Below, one piece after another: positions 15,568-24,497 of a stretch of DNA of 24,497 nucleotides; within the stretch, counting starts at the first letter, position 1; each line of letters opens with the position of its first letter. The translations under genes were made by a program, and so were the position numbers. Under the pieces are notes generated by a model that saw only the letters and a program-made list of their open reading frames with translations, was not told where the DNA came from and searched no databases. The DNA comes from Heritagella sp051881655. GTDB taxonomy: Bacteria > Bacillota > Clostridia > Oscillospirales > Acutalibacteraceae. Where the stretch lies: NCBI GenBank assembly GCA_051881655.1, contig JBJEQH010000235.1:1-24497 (forward strand), in the 5' to 3' direction.

Positions 15568-17502
15568 ATGCCCAACGGTCAACTACTTTCGGATTTTTTT
15601 AGTGGAAATTGTTTTACCGCTTATAACTATTTCGGCGCTCATCCTGAAACCCGGGATGGGGTAAACGGATGGGTATATCGCGTGTGGGCCCCCAGTGCCT
15701 GGCGGGTTCAGCTGGTGGGAGAGCTGAACGGCTGGAACGGGGATGCCGCTGAAATGAACCGTATTACTCAAAACGGAATTTACGAATATTTCTCCCCGAA
15801 TTCCTGGGACGGAATGATGTATCGTTACCGCATTTTCCAGCGGGACGGTCAGGTCACCTTCCGCAGTGATCCCTATGCTTTCCGCAGTCAGCTCCGTCCG
15901 GAAAATGCTTCCATCACCTGCAGCCTGTCCGGCTACACATTCCATGACGAGGATTGGATTACCGGGCGCAGCCGTAATTTTGATCTTCCCATGAATATCT
16001 ATGAGGTGCACCTGGGCTCGTGGCAGATGAAGCCTTTTACCGACCCCAGCCGGCCGCATCTGGGGTGGCATTCCTATACGGAAATTGCCGACAACCTGAT
16101 CGCTTATGTCAAGGAAAACCATTATACCCATGTGGAATTTATGCCTCTGGCCGAGCATCCCTTTGACGGCAGCTGGGGCTATATGATCAGCGGGTTTTTC
16201 AGCGTAACCTCCCGCTATGGTACTCCTCAGCAGCTGATGGAGCTGATCGACCGCCTGCATCAGAACGGGATCGGCGTGATTATGGACTATGTACCGATTC
16301 ACTTTGTTCCCGATGGGTTCGCCCTGGCTAATTTTGACGGCACTCATCTGTACGAGTACACCGCCTGGGATATCGCTTACAGCGAATGGGGCAGCTGCAA
16401 CTTTGACTTCGGGAAGAATGAGGTCCGCTCTTTCCTGCAGTCGGCGGCTCATTTCTGGCTGGATTATTTCCACGTGGACGGCCTGCGGGTGGATGCTGTC
16501 AGCAACGCAATCTACTGGATGGGCAATTCGGACCGCGGTGTAAATATGGGAGGCATCACTTTCCTGCGCAACCTGAATGTCGGCATCCATGAACGGTATC
16601 CCTCGGTGATGATGATCGCTGAGGACAGTTCTTCTTATCCGAAGGTCACCGGTGATCCGAAAGAGGATGGCCTGGGCTTTGACTACAAATGGGATTTGGG
16701 CTGGATGAACGATACGCTCAAGTATTTTGCTCATGCGACCTATAACCGCAAGAATCTGCATCACATGCTGACCTTCTCCATGTACTACTTCTATTCCGAG
16801 CGGTTTTTGATGCCGTTCTCCCATGACGAGGTGGTCCATGGCAAGGGCACGATTGTCAATAAACTGTTCGGCAGCTATGAGGAAAAATTCTCGCAGGCCC
16901 GCCTGCTGTACGCCTATATGTACACACACCCGGGCAAAAAGCTGAACTTTATGGGCAATGAACTGGGCCAGCTGCGCGAATGGGATGAGCACCGCGAATG
17001 CGACTGGTCGCTGCTGACCTATCCGCAGCACCAGGGCTTCCACCGGTATATCCAGCGGCTGAACGAGCTGTACACCTCCTTAAAGCCGCTGTACAGCGGG
17101 GAGTATGACCCCACCTGCTTCCGCTGGACCGAGGCCGACAATCTGGACGCCGGCACCTACTCCTATCTGCGAATGGACGGGGATACCGTTGTGGGCTTTG
17201 TCATGAATACCTTCGGCACGGATTACCCGTGCTACCGCTTCGCCATGCCCTTCCCGGTAACGGATATCCGCGAGATCCTGTCCAGTGACGATCCGCTTTA
17301 CGGTGGATACGGCGTTGTCAATTCCGGTCCCATCGTCTGCACCGATACGCCGCACAACGGGCTGGGATATTCCTTTACTGTTCATGTCGCCGCCTTTGGT
17401 GCGCATATCTTTACCATGACCCGTGTACCCGAAAAGGAGGAAGAGCCGGTCCCGGCTGCTTTGGAAGAAGAAGCGGTCCCGTCCGGCAGCGAACCCTCCT
17501 AA
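15568..17502 (+). CDS. glgB: 1,4-alpha-glucan branching enzyme
   Basis: Cuts alpha-1,4-glucan chains and rejoins them through alpha-1,6 links to make branched glycogen. The 644-residue protein has an N-terminal CBM48-type region (about 15-125, with YRVWAPSAWRVQLVGELNGW), a GH13 catalytic barrel and a C-terminal all-beta domain. Active-site residues are D309 (DGLRVDAVSNA), E352 (MIAEDSS) and D420 (PFSHDEVVHGKGT). HVEFMPLAEHPFDGSWGY is typical of branching enzymes. The last 30 or so residues are an acidic Glu/Pro-rich tail. The ATG at 15568 follows GGGAGG; the upstream in-frame ATG at 15538 lacks a site. No glgC, glgA or glgP is nearby, so it stands alone. Confidence 0.96.
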   Translation: MPNGQLLSDFFSGNCFTAYNYFGAHPETRDGVNGWVYRVWAPSAWRVQLVGELNGWNGDAAEMNRITQNGIYEYFSPNSWDGMMYRYRIFQRDGQVTFRSDPYAFRSQLRPENASITCSLSGYTFHDEDWITGRSRNFDLPMNIYEVHLGSWQMKPFTDPSRPHLGWHSYTEIADNLIAYVKENHYTHVEFMPLAEHPFDGSWGYMISGFFSVTSRYGTPQQLMELIDRLHQNGIGVIMDYVPIHFVPDGFALANFDGTHLYEYTAWDIAYSEWGSCNFDFGKNEVRSFLQSAAHFWLDYFHVDGLRVDAVSNAIYWMGNSDRGVNMGGITFLRNLNVGIHERYPSVMMIAEDSSSYPKVTGDPKEDGLGFDYKWDLGWMNDTLKYFAHATYNRKNLHHMLTFSMYYFYSERFLMPFSHDEVVHGKGTIVNKLFGSYEEKFSQARLLYAYMYTHPGKKLNFMGNELGQLREWDEHRECDWSLLTYPQHQGFHRYIQRLNELYTSLKPLYSGEYDPTCFRWTEADNLDAGTYSYLRMDGDTVVGFVMNTFGTDYPCYRFAMPFPVTDIREILSSDDPLYGGYGVVNSGPIVCTDTPHNGLGYSFTVHVAAFGAHIFTMTRVPEKEEEPVPAALEEEAVPSGSEPS

Positions 17503-17515
17503 AAAAACAGCACAA

Positions 17516-17558
17516 GGGGGAAACGGAGGGCCGTATCGGCTCCGTTTCCCCCTCTTTT
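17516..17558 (+). terminator. Intrinsic terminator after glgB
   Basis: GGGGGAAACGGA (17516-17527) pairs perfectly with TCCGTTTCCCCC (17541-17552), with a 13-base loop, followed by TCTTTT. Confidence 0.9.
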
Positions 17559-17578
17559 GCATCGAAAAAGGAGAAACT

Positions 17579-18862
17579 ATGATTTGTCGTTATTGCGGTG
17601 CCCAATACCGGGGGAAAGAATGCCCGGAATGCGGCACCCCGGCCGGAAAAGACCGGCCAGCCTGTTTTGACAGCACCCACGAATGGGATACTGAGCGTTA
17701 TGGGGCTTACAATTGGGATCAAGCGGTGGCCCGCAGCAAAGAGTATGTGGAGAACCTGCCTCATGAGGATACCCCGGCACCGGAATGGAGCCGGCGGAAT
17801 CCCCCTGCCTCCCCTCCGCCCACTCCCCCGGCCTCCCGTCCTCCGGTTTCCGCACCCGGGGCAAAAGCCGGATGCGGCGGCTGTCTGAGCGCTTTTTTTA
17901 TCATCTTTATCGTCCTGTTTATTCTGTTTCAGGCGCTTGGCCACGAATTTGACTCCTGGCGCGGGGAATTCGATACCGAGGAGATCTTCGATTCCTTCCT
18001 CGACAATACGGACGAGGTTTTTCTTACCGGCAGTGACACCGTCCAGATTGGCGAATCTCTGATCGAGCGCTGCCGAAACCAGACAGATCTGCCCTCGCCG
18101 GGTGAAAATGAGGTGGAGCTGACCAGTAGTTTCTGGTACTCCATGACCGCTGAAGAGAACAGCGGATGTGTACTGACCGCCACCCTGCAGGTGTATGACA
18201 CGCCGCTGGAGCAGGACGGCTGGGTTTTCTTCCCCGCGTGGCCGTGTCTGGATCAAAATGGCGAGGAACCCGAGGCCTCGTTCATCTCTCTGTATGCCAT
18301 TCCGCAGGAGCAGCTGTCCCGGCCCCTTCAGGATGGTGACTATCTGACGGTTTCTGCCGTCTATATGGGAAATTATGATTTCATCTCCACGGCCGGAACT
18401 CTCTGGGAGGAAAGACCGGCTTTTGTGGTCACTCAGTCCCAATCCCGCTCGTGGGAAGAACTGTATGCACAGGCATACCTCACCCTCTCCGAGTCGGATC
18501 CCCGTCTGCAGAATGCGTATGCCGAGCAGCGGGGCTGCCGCATCACGGTAACTGGTGTGGAATTCTCCGAGGCGGAAACCCGGGTATCTGTGCGCATTGA
18601 GAATCAAAGCGGGGAAACACTGCACACTTCCTACTACATGGCAGTGCTGGAACAAAACGGGAAAGAATACCAGATGGCCACCAATTACGAGGCCAATTAC
18701 GCCTATTTGCCCTATACTGTCGAACCGGGTGAGACTGCCGAGGGTCTGGTGACTTTCGGCTCTGTCTCGGCGCAGGATGACTTTACGGTATCTCTGCCCT
18801 CTACCCTGTACGACGGCGAGCCAACCATACCTTTCCTTCTGTCCGTGGCAGCACAGGACTGA
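17579..18862 (+). CDS. Zinc-ribbon single-span membrane protein, unknown
   Basis: A 427-residue protein. An N-terminal zinc ribbon (C3, C6, C15, C18; CRYCG and CPECG) is followed by a Pro-rich linker (about 63-95), a membrane helix (about 103-121) and a roughly 300-residue C-terminal domain that would lie outside the cell. The segment near 320-420 alternates short polar strands and contains SVRIENQSGETL, like the Ig-like DUF4352/DUF5067 domains of Firmicute surface proteins. That resemblance is by eye only. Its ATG follows AAGGAG by five bases and lies just after the glgB terminator, although no clear promoter was found. The stop is 21 bases before the lipoprotein gene start, so the two are likely cotranscribed. 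Function unknown. Confidence 0.75.
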   Translation: MICRYCGAQYRGKECPECGTPAGKDRPACFDSTHEWDTERYGAYNWDQAVARSKEYVENLPHEDTPAPEWSRRNPPASPPPTPPASRPPVSAPGAKAGCGGCLSAFFIIFIVLFILFQALGHEFDSWRGEFDTEEIFDSFLDNTDEVFLTGSDTVQIGESLIERCRNQTDLPSPGENEVELTSSFWYSMTAEENSGCVLTATLQVYDTPLEQDGWVFFPAWPCLDQNGEEPEASFISLYAIPQEQLSRPLQDGDYLTVSAVYMGNYDFISTAGTLWEERPAFVVTQSQSRSWEELYAQAYLTLSESDPRLQNAYAEQRGCRITVTGVEFSEAETRVSVRIENQSGETLHTSYYMAVLEQNGKEYQMATNYEANYAYLPYTVEPGETAEGLVTFGSVSAQDDFTVSLPSTLYDGEPTIPFLLSVAAQD

Positions 18863-18883
18863 TCCGTGAAAAGGAGGTTTTTT

Positions 18884-20500
18884 GTGAAACGATTTTTCTG
18901 TTTTTGTCTGTGCGCCTGTCTGCTCTTTTCCCTGGCGGGCTGCTCGCGGGATGACACGCCCAAAAATGCCAATGCCACCATCCGGTACCATCTGGCAGAA
19001 GAGCCCGCTTCCCTGGACCCCCAGATTTCACCGAATGTTTCGACCGATATCGTGATCGAAGCCCTGTTTGAGGGACTATGCCGCCTGGATGAAAACAACG
19101 ATCCCTATCCCGGGGTGGCCCTCTCCTGGACGCACAACAGCACCTTCACCGAATACACCTTTACCCTGCGCGAGGACGCCGTATGGAGCAACGGCGACCC
19201 GGTAACGGCCCAGGATTTTGTCTTTGGCTGGCGGCGGGCAATTGATCCTCTCACGGGTTCTCCCTCTGCTTCTTCCCTGTTCTCTCTGAAAAACGCAGAA
19301 AAAATTGCTGCGGGTTCTCTTCCGGTAGAAGAACTGGGCGTTTCTGCTCCCAGTGATACAACCCTGGTGGTTTCACTGGAGGAGCCGGACGAGGATTTCG
19401 TGCGCAAAACGGCCCAATCGGTCTTTATGCCCTGCCATGAATCGTTTTTCCTGGAGACCAACGGCCGCTATGGCCTGTCGGCCGTATATACGCTGGGAAA
19501 CGGTCCCTTCGTTTTTTCCAATCGCTATGCCTGGGAGAGTGGTGCACATCTAAAGTTAAAGCGTTCCTCCACGTATATAGGAGAGAATACGCCTCTCCCT
19601 TCGATTCTGTATTTTCTGGTGGGGAATGCCGAATGCGATGTCAGCGACCCTGTAGCTGCCATCGAAAACGGCGAGGTGGATGTGATTGAACTGCCGGCCG
19701 GTTCTCTGGATGCCGCCAAAGAATCCAGCGGCCAGGTTCTCACGTTTGCCAATGACTCCACCTGGGGGCTGTGTCTGAATGTACAGGATGATCTTTTTAA
19801 AAACGAGGGAATCCGAAAGCTGTTTCTTCAAACCCTGAACCGGGAGAACCTTCTGACGTATCTGCCACCCAATTCCCGCGCAGCCAATGACATCCTCTCT
19901 CCTGCCTGTGAGTGGAACGGAAAAAATTACCGAAAGGCTGCCGGGGTGGATTTCTATCTCCCGCAGGACGATGCCATTCTCTCCACTCTTTCCCAAGCCC
20001 TGACCGCGGCCAAGCTGGACTCGATGCCCTCCGTGACCGTATTTGGGCCGGATGTACCCAACATGCAGCTGATGCTCAATGAAATGCTGGTGGTCTGGAA
20101 CGGGCGGCTGGGCAATTACTTCAATTTGAAAACCCTGCCGGAGAACGAACTGCAGAAAAAGGTGGAATCGCTGGACTATCAGATTGCTGTCTCCTGTCTG
20201 ACGCCCTCCGGGCAGGACCCACTGAGTATGCTGTCCCTGTTTTCCTCGGAGAGTGAGGAAAACCCCGTTGGTCTGAAAAATTCCTCCTACGATTCTCTTC
20301 TGGAGCAGGCTGCCTCCACCACCGGAGAGGAAAGCCTGTCCGCCATGGTGCAGGCGGAAAAATATTTGAATGATGCCGCCATTTTTTACCCGCTTTACTA
20401 CACCGACCGGTATTACCTGACCGGAGAAACCGTATCCGGGGTGGTTATCCACCCCTGCGGCGCCGGTTTTGACTTTATTCTGGCGGGGAAAGAGGAGTAA
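18884..20500 (+). CDS. Oligopeptide-type ABC transporter substrate-binding lipoprotein
   Basis: A 538-residue protein with a lipoprotein signal: basic start, hydrophobic core, and LAGC lipobox with the lipidated cysteine at C20. The mature part belongs to the SBP_bac_5 (OppA/DppA/NikA) family, shown by PASLDPQISPN near the start, IVIEALFEGLCRLDENN, and TFTLREDAVWSNGDPVTAQDFVFGW, which appears in full order. The GTG at 18884 is used because AAAGGAGG lies seven bases before it; the earlier GTG at 18866 precedes the ribosome site. It should capture peptides outside the membrane for an oligopeptide importer, but no permease or ATPase gene is adjacent. It lies 21 bases after the zinc-ribbon protein gene. 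Confidence 0.92.
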   Translation: MKRFFCFCLCACLLFSLAGCSRDDTPKNANATIRYHLAEEPASLDPQISPNVSTDIVIEALFEGLCRLDENNDPYPGVALSWTHNSTFTEYTFTLREDAVWSNGDPVTAQDFVFGWRRAIDPLTGSPSASSLFSLKNAEKIAAGSLPVEELGVSAPSDTTLVVSLEEPDEDFVRKTAQSVFMPCHESFFLETNGRYGLSAVYTLGNGPFVFSNRYAWESGAHLKLKRSSTYIGENTPLPSILYFLVGNAECDVSDPVAAIENGEVDVIELPAGSLDAAKESSGQVLTFANDSTWGLCLNVQDDLFKNEGIRKLFLQTLNRENLLTYLPPNSRAANDILSPACEWNGKNYRKAAGVDFYLPQDDAILSTLSQALTAAKLDSMPSVTVFGPDVPNMQLMLNEMLVVWNGRLGNYFNLKTLPENELQKKVESLDYQIAVSCLTPSGQDPLSMLSLFSSESEENPVGLKNSSYDSLLEQAASTTGEESLSAMVQAEKYLNDAAIFYPLYYTDRYYLTGETVSGVVIHPCGAGFDFILAGKEE

Positions 20501-20568
20501 GCCGACGGCGCTTTTTCAGAAGAAGCGCGCTTTTCATTCGGACAGAAATTTTGCTTTTCAAAAAAGGA

Positions 20569-20618
20569 TCCCCCGGTTTCTGCAGCCAAAACGGCGGCAA
20601 AAGCCGGGGGACTATTTT
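20569..20618. terminator. Bidirectional terminator between the SBP gene and Fe-S protein gene
   Basis: TCCCCCGGTTT (20569-20579) pairs with AAGCCGGGGGA (20601-20611), with one G-U pair. On the plus strand CTATTTTATTTC follows; on the minus strand six T's follow. The two genes converge here. Confidence 0.85.
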
Positions 20619-20654
20619 ATTTCTTTGGGATCATTCAGGGCCCATGCGTGCCCG

Positions 20655-21254
20655 TTACAGCAGCCGGATGGCGCCCTCGGGACAGCTCTCGGCGCACAGG
20701 CCACAGTGCATACAATGCTCCTGCAGAATTACAAACGGCGATCCCTTTACAATGCACTGCTGCGGGCAGTTGTCGGCACACAGGCTGCATCCCCGGCAGG
20801 CATTCGTAATCATATATCCGCTGGTTTCCGGTTCCTCGCTGCCAAAGCTGAAGGGCGCGCGGGTAACCGTATGGGAACCAAAATCAAATACCTCGCCGTG
20901 CCCCTTATAAATACAGAAAACCTCGCAGATATAGCGGCTGTCCCCGGGGTAGATCTTCTGCAGATAGGGATTTTCCCGGAAAATGTGGTTAAGTACCCGC
21001 TGGCTGACCTTTTGTACGCTTCCGTTAAAACGGATCATCTTCCGGTCATCCAGCAAGCCGGTTACGGCAACCTCTTTTTTAAACATCAGATCCTCATAAA
21101 ACCCTTTTCCTCTGGCTGTGAAGAAGTACAGTTTATCTCCATCACAAAAAAATAAATCGGCAATCCGGTTTTGCGGATGACCCTGTTTATCAACGGTTGC
21201 CACCGAAACCGAATGAAGTTCACACAAGCGCTGAAAATAAGGCCGAATATCCAT
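20655..21254 (-). CDS. FMN-binding-like (PNPOx fold) protein with two [4Fe-4S] clusters
   Basis: A 199-residue protein. Residues 1 to about 130 look like a pyridoxamine 5'-phosphate oxidase-type split barrel, with VSVATVDKQGHPQNR and KLYFFTARGKGFYEDL, which normally binds FMN. The C-terminal part is a 2[4Fe-4S] ferredoxin domain with C153/C156/C159/C163 and C181/C184/C187/C191 (CRGCSLCADNC and CMHCGLCAESC). This architecture is common in anaerobic Clostridia, where it probably moves electrons to or from a flavin; the substrate is not known. The ATG at 21254 follows AAAGGAGC; the upstream in-frame ATG at 21281 precedes that site and is not used. Monocistronic, with its own promoter and terminator. 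Confidence 0.85.
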   Translation of the reverse strand: MDIRPYFQRLCELHSVSVATVDKQGHPQNRIADLFFCDGDKLYFFTARGKGFYEDLMFKKEVAVTGLLDDRKMIRFNGSVQKVSQRVLNHIFRENPYLQKIYPGDSRYICEVFCIYKGHGEVFDFGSHTVTRAPFSFGSEEPETSGYMITNACRGCSLCADNCPQQCIVKGSPFVILQEHCMHCGLCAESCPEGAIRLL

Positions 21255-21351
21255 GAGAATTTGCTCCTTTAGAAAATTCAAGTTCTCATAAAGGCCGGAA
21301 TTTATGGTAAAAAAAGCAAAAGAGAGCCCTCCGGCACTTTATTCTATGGTT

Positions 21352-21380
21352 ATTATACCATAAAAAACTGGCTTTGACAG
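21352..21380 (-). promoter_or_regulatory. Promoter of the FMN/Fe-S protein gene
   Basis: On the minus strand CTGTCA (21375-21380), exactly 17 bases, then TATAAT (21352-21357) preceded by TGG, an extended -10. Start of transcription is expected near 21345. Confidence 0.8.
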
Positions 21381-21448
21381 TCCATATATTCAAATTTTAC
21401 ACATTCTTCACAAGCCTAGTTCTCCGCAGTACACCCGTTTTTTGCAGC

Positions 21449-21489
21449 ACAAAGCGTCCCGAAGAAGGATTTTCTTCGGGACGCTTTGT
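21449..21489 (-). terminator. Long stem-loop after abfA
   Basis: ACAAAGCGTCCCGAAGAA (21449-21466) pairs perfectly over 18 bases with its complement at 21472-21489, with a five-base loop. It lies just past the abfA stop. No separate U-tract follows on the minus strand, so it may act as a terminator through its TTTGT end or as a 3' stabiliser. Confidence 0.6.
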
Positions 21490-21498
21490 TATGAGCAC

Positions 21499-23031
<1,533 letters not shown>

Positions 23032-23042
23032 CTATAAAATAA

Positions 23043-23058
23043 CGGAGAAATCCCTCCG
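23043..23058 (-). promoter_or_regulatory. Short hairpin in the abfA leader
   Basis: CGGAG (23043-23047) pairs with CTCCG (23054-23058) around six bases. On the minus strand TTATTTTAT follows directly, then the abfA ribosome site. It may be an attenuator, or a chance repeat. Confidence 0.3.
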
Positions 23059-23084
23059 CTTTTTCCTACAATTAATCACAAACC

Positions 23085-23106
23085 CCACAGGGGATAGCCC
23101 CTGTGG
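23085..23106 (-). terminator. Hairpin between the response-regulator gene and abfA
   Basis: CCACAGGGG (23085-23093) pairs perfectly with CCCCTGTGG (23098-23106) around a four-base loop. It lies 12 bases beyond the regulator gene stop, before abfA. The following minus-strand bases, GGTTTGTGATT, are only mildly T-rich, so termination would be partial. Confidence 0.55.
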
Positions 23107-23118
23107 AGAAATGGACTG

Positions 23119-24497
23119 TCATTCACCGCATTGGAGCGTGGAATCTGCCGTTTCGATTTCAGTCTCTTTCCGCACACGGCAGCGGTATTCCTCCGGGGTG
23201 ACGCCAAATGTCTTGCGGAAGGAATTGATAAAGTGCGAGGGGTTATTGTACCCCACATGAAAGGCAATATCGCTGACTTTCAGCTGGCTGCTCTCCAACA
23301 GGGCCTTGGCCTTTTTCATGCGCACTTCGATAATGTATTTGGAGAACGGAACCCCACACACCGATTTGAACAGGCGGGAGAGATACGAGGGATTCATAAA
23401 ATACTTCTCGGTGGCCAACTCGTAAAGCGACAGGTCACTGCGGTAATTGCGCTCGATATACGACAGAATCTCGTGGATAATGGTCTCGCCGGTGGCATTC
23501 TCTCCCGTATGGCGGGCGGTGCACAGCGATTCGATAATACGCAGCAGATAATTCTGCAGATCCTCCAGGTGGTGGAAGGTGTACAGATCATACCGCTGCG
23601 AGAACATCAGAGAGGTGTCATCCGAGGATTCGGTGTGTTCTTGAGAATGATACGCTTTGCTGATGACATTCAGGATTCCCAGTGTCAGGCTGTACAGGGT
23701 GGAGGAATCGGTACTCCGGAGCAACTGGGGATCCTCGAACAGGCTGCAAATGATGGTGGTGGCCTTTTCCGCATTCTCCTCCTTCAGGGTATGGAACAGC
23801 GTCTCCTCCACTTCCGGGGTGAGAATCGACTGATTGTCCGATTTGGCCGAATAGCGGTACAGCTGATTCCACCCGGACAGCAGCCGCCGGTTAATGGCAC
23901 ACACGCATTCCCGGTACGCGCGGCTCATCTCCTCCGCAGAGTGGTGCAGCAGGGAGACGCCGGCCGACAGATCCGTCCCGGAAAACTGGGCCAGCGCACG
24001 GTGGAACAGGTATTTCAACCGCACAACGGCCGTATCCTGTTCGCTGTCTTCGGTGAGAAAGAAAAACAGGAGAATCTCGTCATTGGCCCGGAAATACAGG
24101 GGCACACAAGAGGAATCCTGCATCTCTTCCCCGAGAAACGCGAGCAGTTCTCTTCCGGTTTCCGGCTGAGAGGGATCTGCCTGCATCAGGTAGAGCAAAT
24201 AGGGGTGGCCCTGACTGATCTTCTCGTTCAGCTCCGGCAGCAGACGGCGCAGGCTCTCGCTTTGCGTCAGCTCTTTGACATTCATCTGCTCGTATACCTT
24301 TGGGGGATAAATCCCAAAGGTGGCCTGTTTCTTCTCCTGGTATTCCCGCTTAATACGCAGAATGGTCTCCTGCAGCTTTTTCTTCTGAACGGGCTTTAAC
24401 AGGTAATCCTTCACCCCATAGGTAATCGCCTGCTGGGCATAGGAGAAATCAGCATATCCGCTGACCAGGATGGTGTACACCTGGGGGCAGTTCTCAT
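23119..24497 (-). CDS. AraC-family response regulator (YesN type), 5' part outside the window
   Basis: The frame runs off the right edge, so the N-terminal part of the receiver domain, with its phospho-acceptor Asp, is missing. What remains begins in ENCPQVYTILVSGYADF and continues through YGVKDYLLKPV, the conserved Lys-Pro end of a CheY-like receiver. A middle region of about 250 residues with no recognised fold follows, then a C-terminal AraC DNA-binding domain with two helix-turn-helix units (LSLYELATEKYFMNPSYLSR and VSDIAFHVGYNNPSHF). Proteins of this type pair with a membrane histidine kinase, usually encoded next door, and control sugar uptake and catabolic genes. Being upstream of abfA on the same strand, it probably regulates arabinosyl-substrate use. 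Confidence 0.93.
   Translation of the reverse strand, partial: ENCPQVYTILVSGYADFSYAQQAITYGVKDYLLKPVQKKKLQETILRIKREYQEKKQATFGIYPPKVYEQMNVKELTQSESLRRLLPELNEKISQGHPYLLYLMQADPSQPETGRELLAFLGEEMQDSSCVPLYFRANDEILLFFFLTEDSEQDTAVVRLKYLFHRALAQFSGTDLSAGVSLLHHSAEEMSRAYRECVCAINRRLLSGWNQLYRYSAKSDNQSILTPEVEETLFHTLKEENAEKATTIICSLFEDPQLLRSTDSSTLYSLTLGILNVISKAYHSQEHTESSDDTSLMFSQRYDLYTFHHLEDLQNYLLRIIESLCTARHTGENATGETIIHEILSYIERNYRSDLSLYELATEKYFMNPSYLSRLFKSVCGVPFSKYIIEVRMKKAKALLESSQLKVSDIAFHVGYNNPSHFINSFRKTFGVTPEEYRCRVRKETEIETADSTLQCGE

Noticed and set aside
15583..18991. Long minus-strand frames (486 and 526 residues) opposite glgB and the zinc-ribbon gene
   Set aside because: Shadows of firmly identified plus-strand genes; no starts with ribosome sites and no domains.
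21374..21400. TTGACA on the plus strand near 21374
   Set aside because: No matching -10 element or gene follows on that strand; the same bases belong to a better minus-strand promoter.

Overview
The window looks like a chromosomal segment of a GC-rich, low-branching Firmicute, most likely a gut Clostridia member of the Oscillospiraceae/Ruminococcaceae type. This rests on consensus Gram-positive ribosome binding sites and extended -10 promoters, a SpoIID-type sporulation/cell-wall protein, clustered pgk-tpiA-gpmI, and a YesN-type AraC response regulator beside a GH51 arabinofuranosidase. The taxonomic placement is inference. I saw no CRISPR, tRNA, rRNA, insertion sequence or phage gene.

Layout. 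153-1151 (+) encodes an exported SpoIID/LytB-family protein. It converges on ptsI, PTS enzyme I (2953-1274, -), and a perfect 34-bp palindromic terminator separates the two. A four-gene minus-strand operon (7118 down to 3188) runs mscS-type channel, GNAT acetyltransferase, AlgI-like MBOAT acyltransferase, DHHW-family SGNH-like protein, and ends in a U-tract terminator. The last two genes form a cell-surface polysaccharide O-acetylation pair.

Divergent from that operon, an extended -10 promoter and a structured leader precede a two-gene unit: a 581-residue MORN-repeat protein with an uncharacterised N-terminal domain, and a ComEC-like metallo-beta-lactamase-fold hydrolase with a cysteine-rich tail. 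This pair is the least explained part of the window. A short membrane protein (minus strand) and the tRNA methyltransferase TrmL follow.

11448-15319 is a lower-glycolysis cluster (pgk, tpiA, gpmI) with a hairpin in each intergenic gap and a strong terminator at the end. After it come glgB (glycogen branching enzyme), an uncharacterised zinc-ribbon membrane protein and an oligopeptide-type substrate-binding lipoprotein with no permease genes nearby. A bidirectional terminator separates that lipoprotein from a minus-strand FMN-binding-like/2[4Fe-4S] protein that has its own good promoter. The right end holds abfA (GH51) and, upstream of it on the same strand, a response regulator cut by the window edge. 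They suggest a two-component-controlled arabinose-polysaccharide response.

Most long open frames on the opposite strand of these genes are shadows produced by high GC content and were left out.
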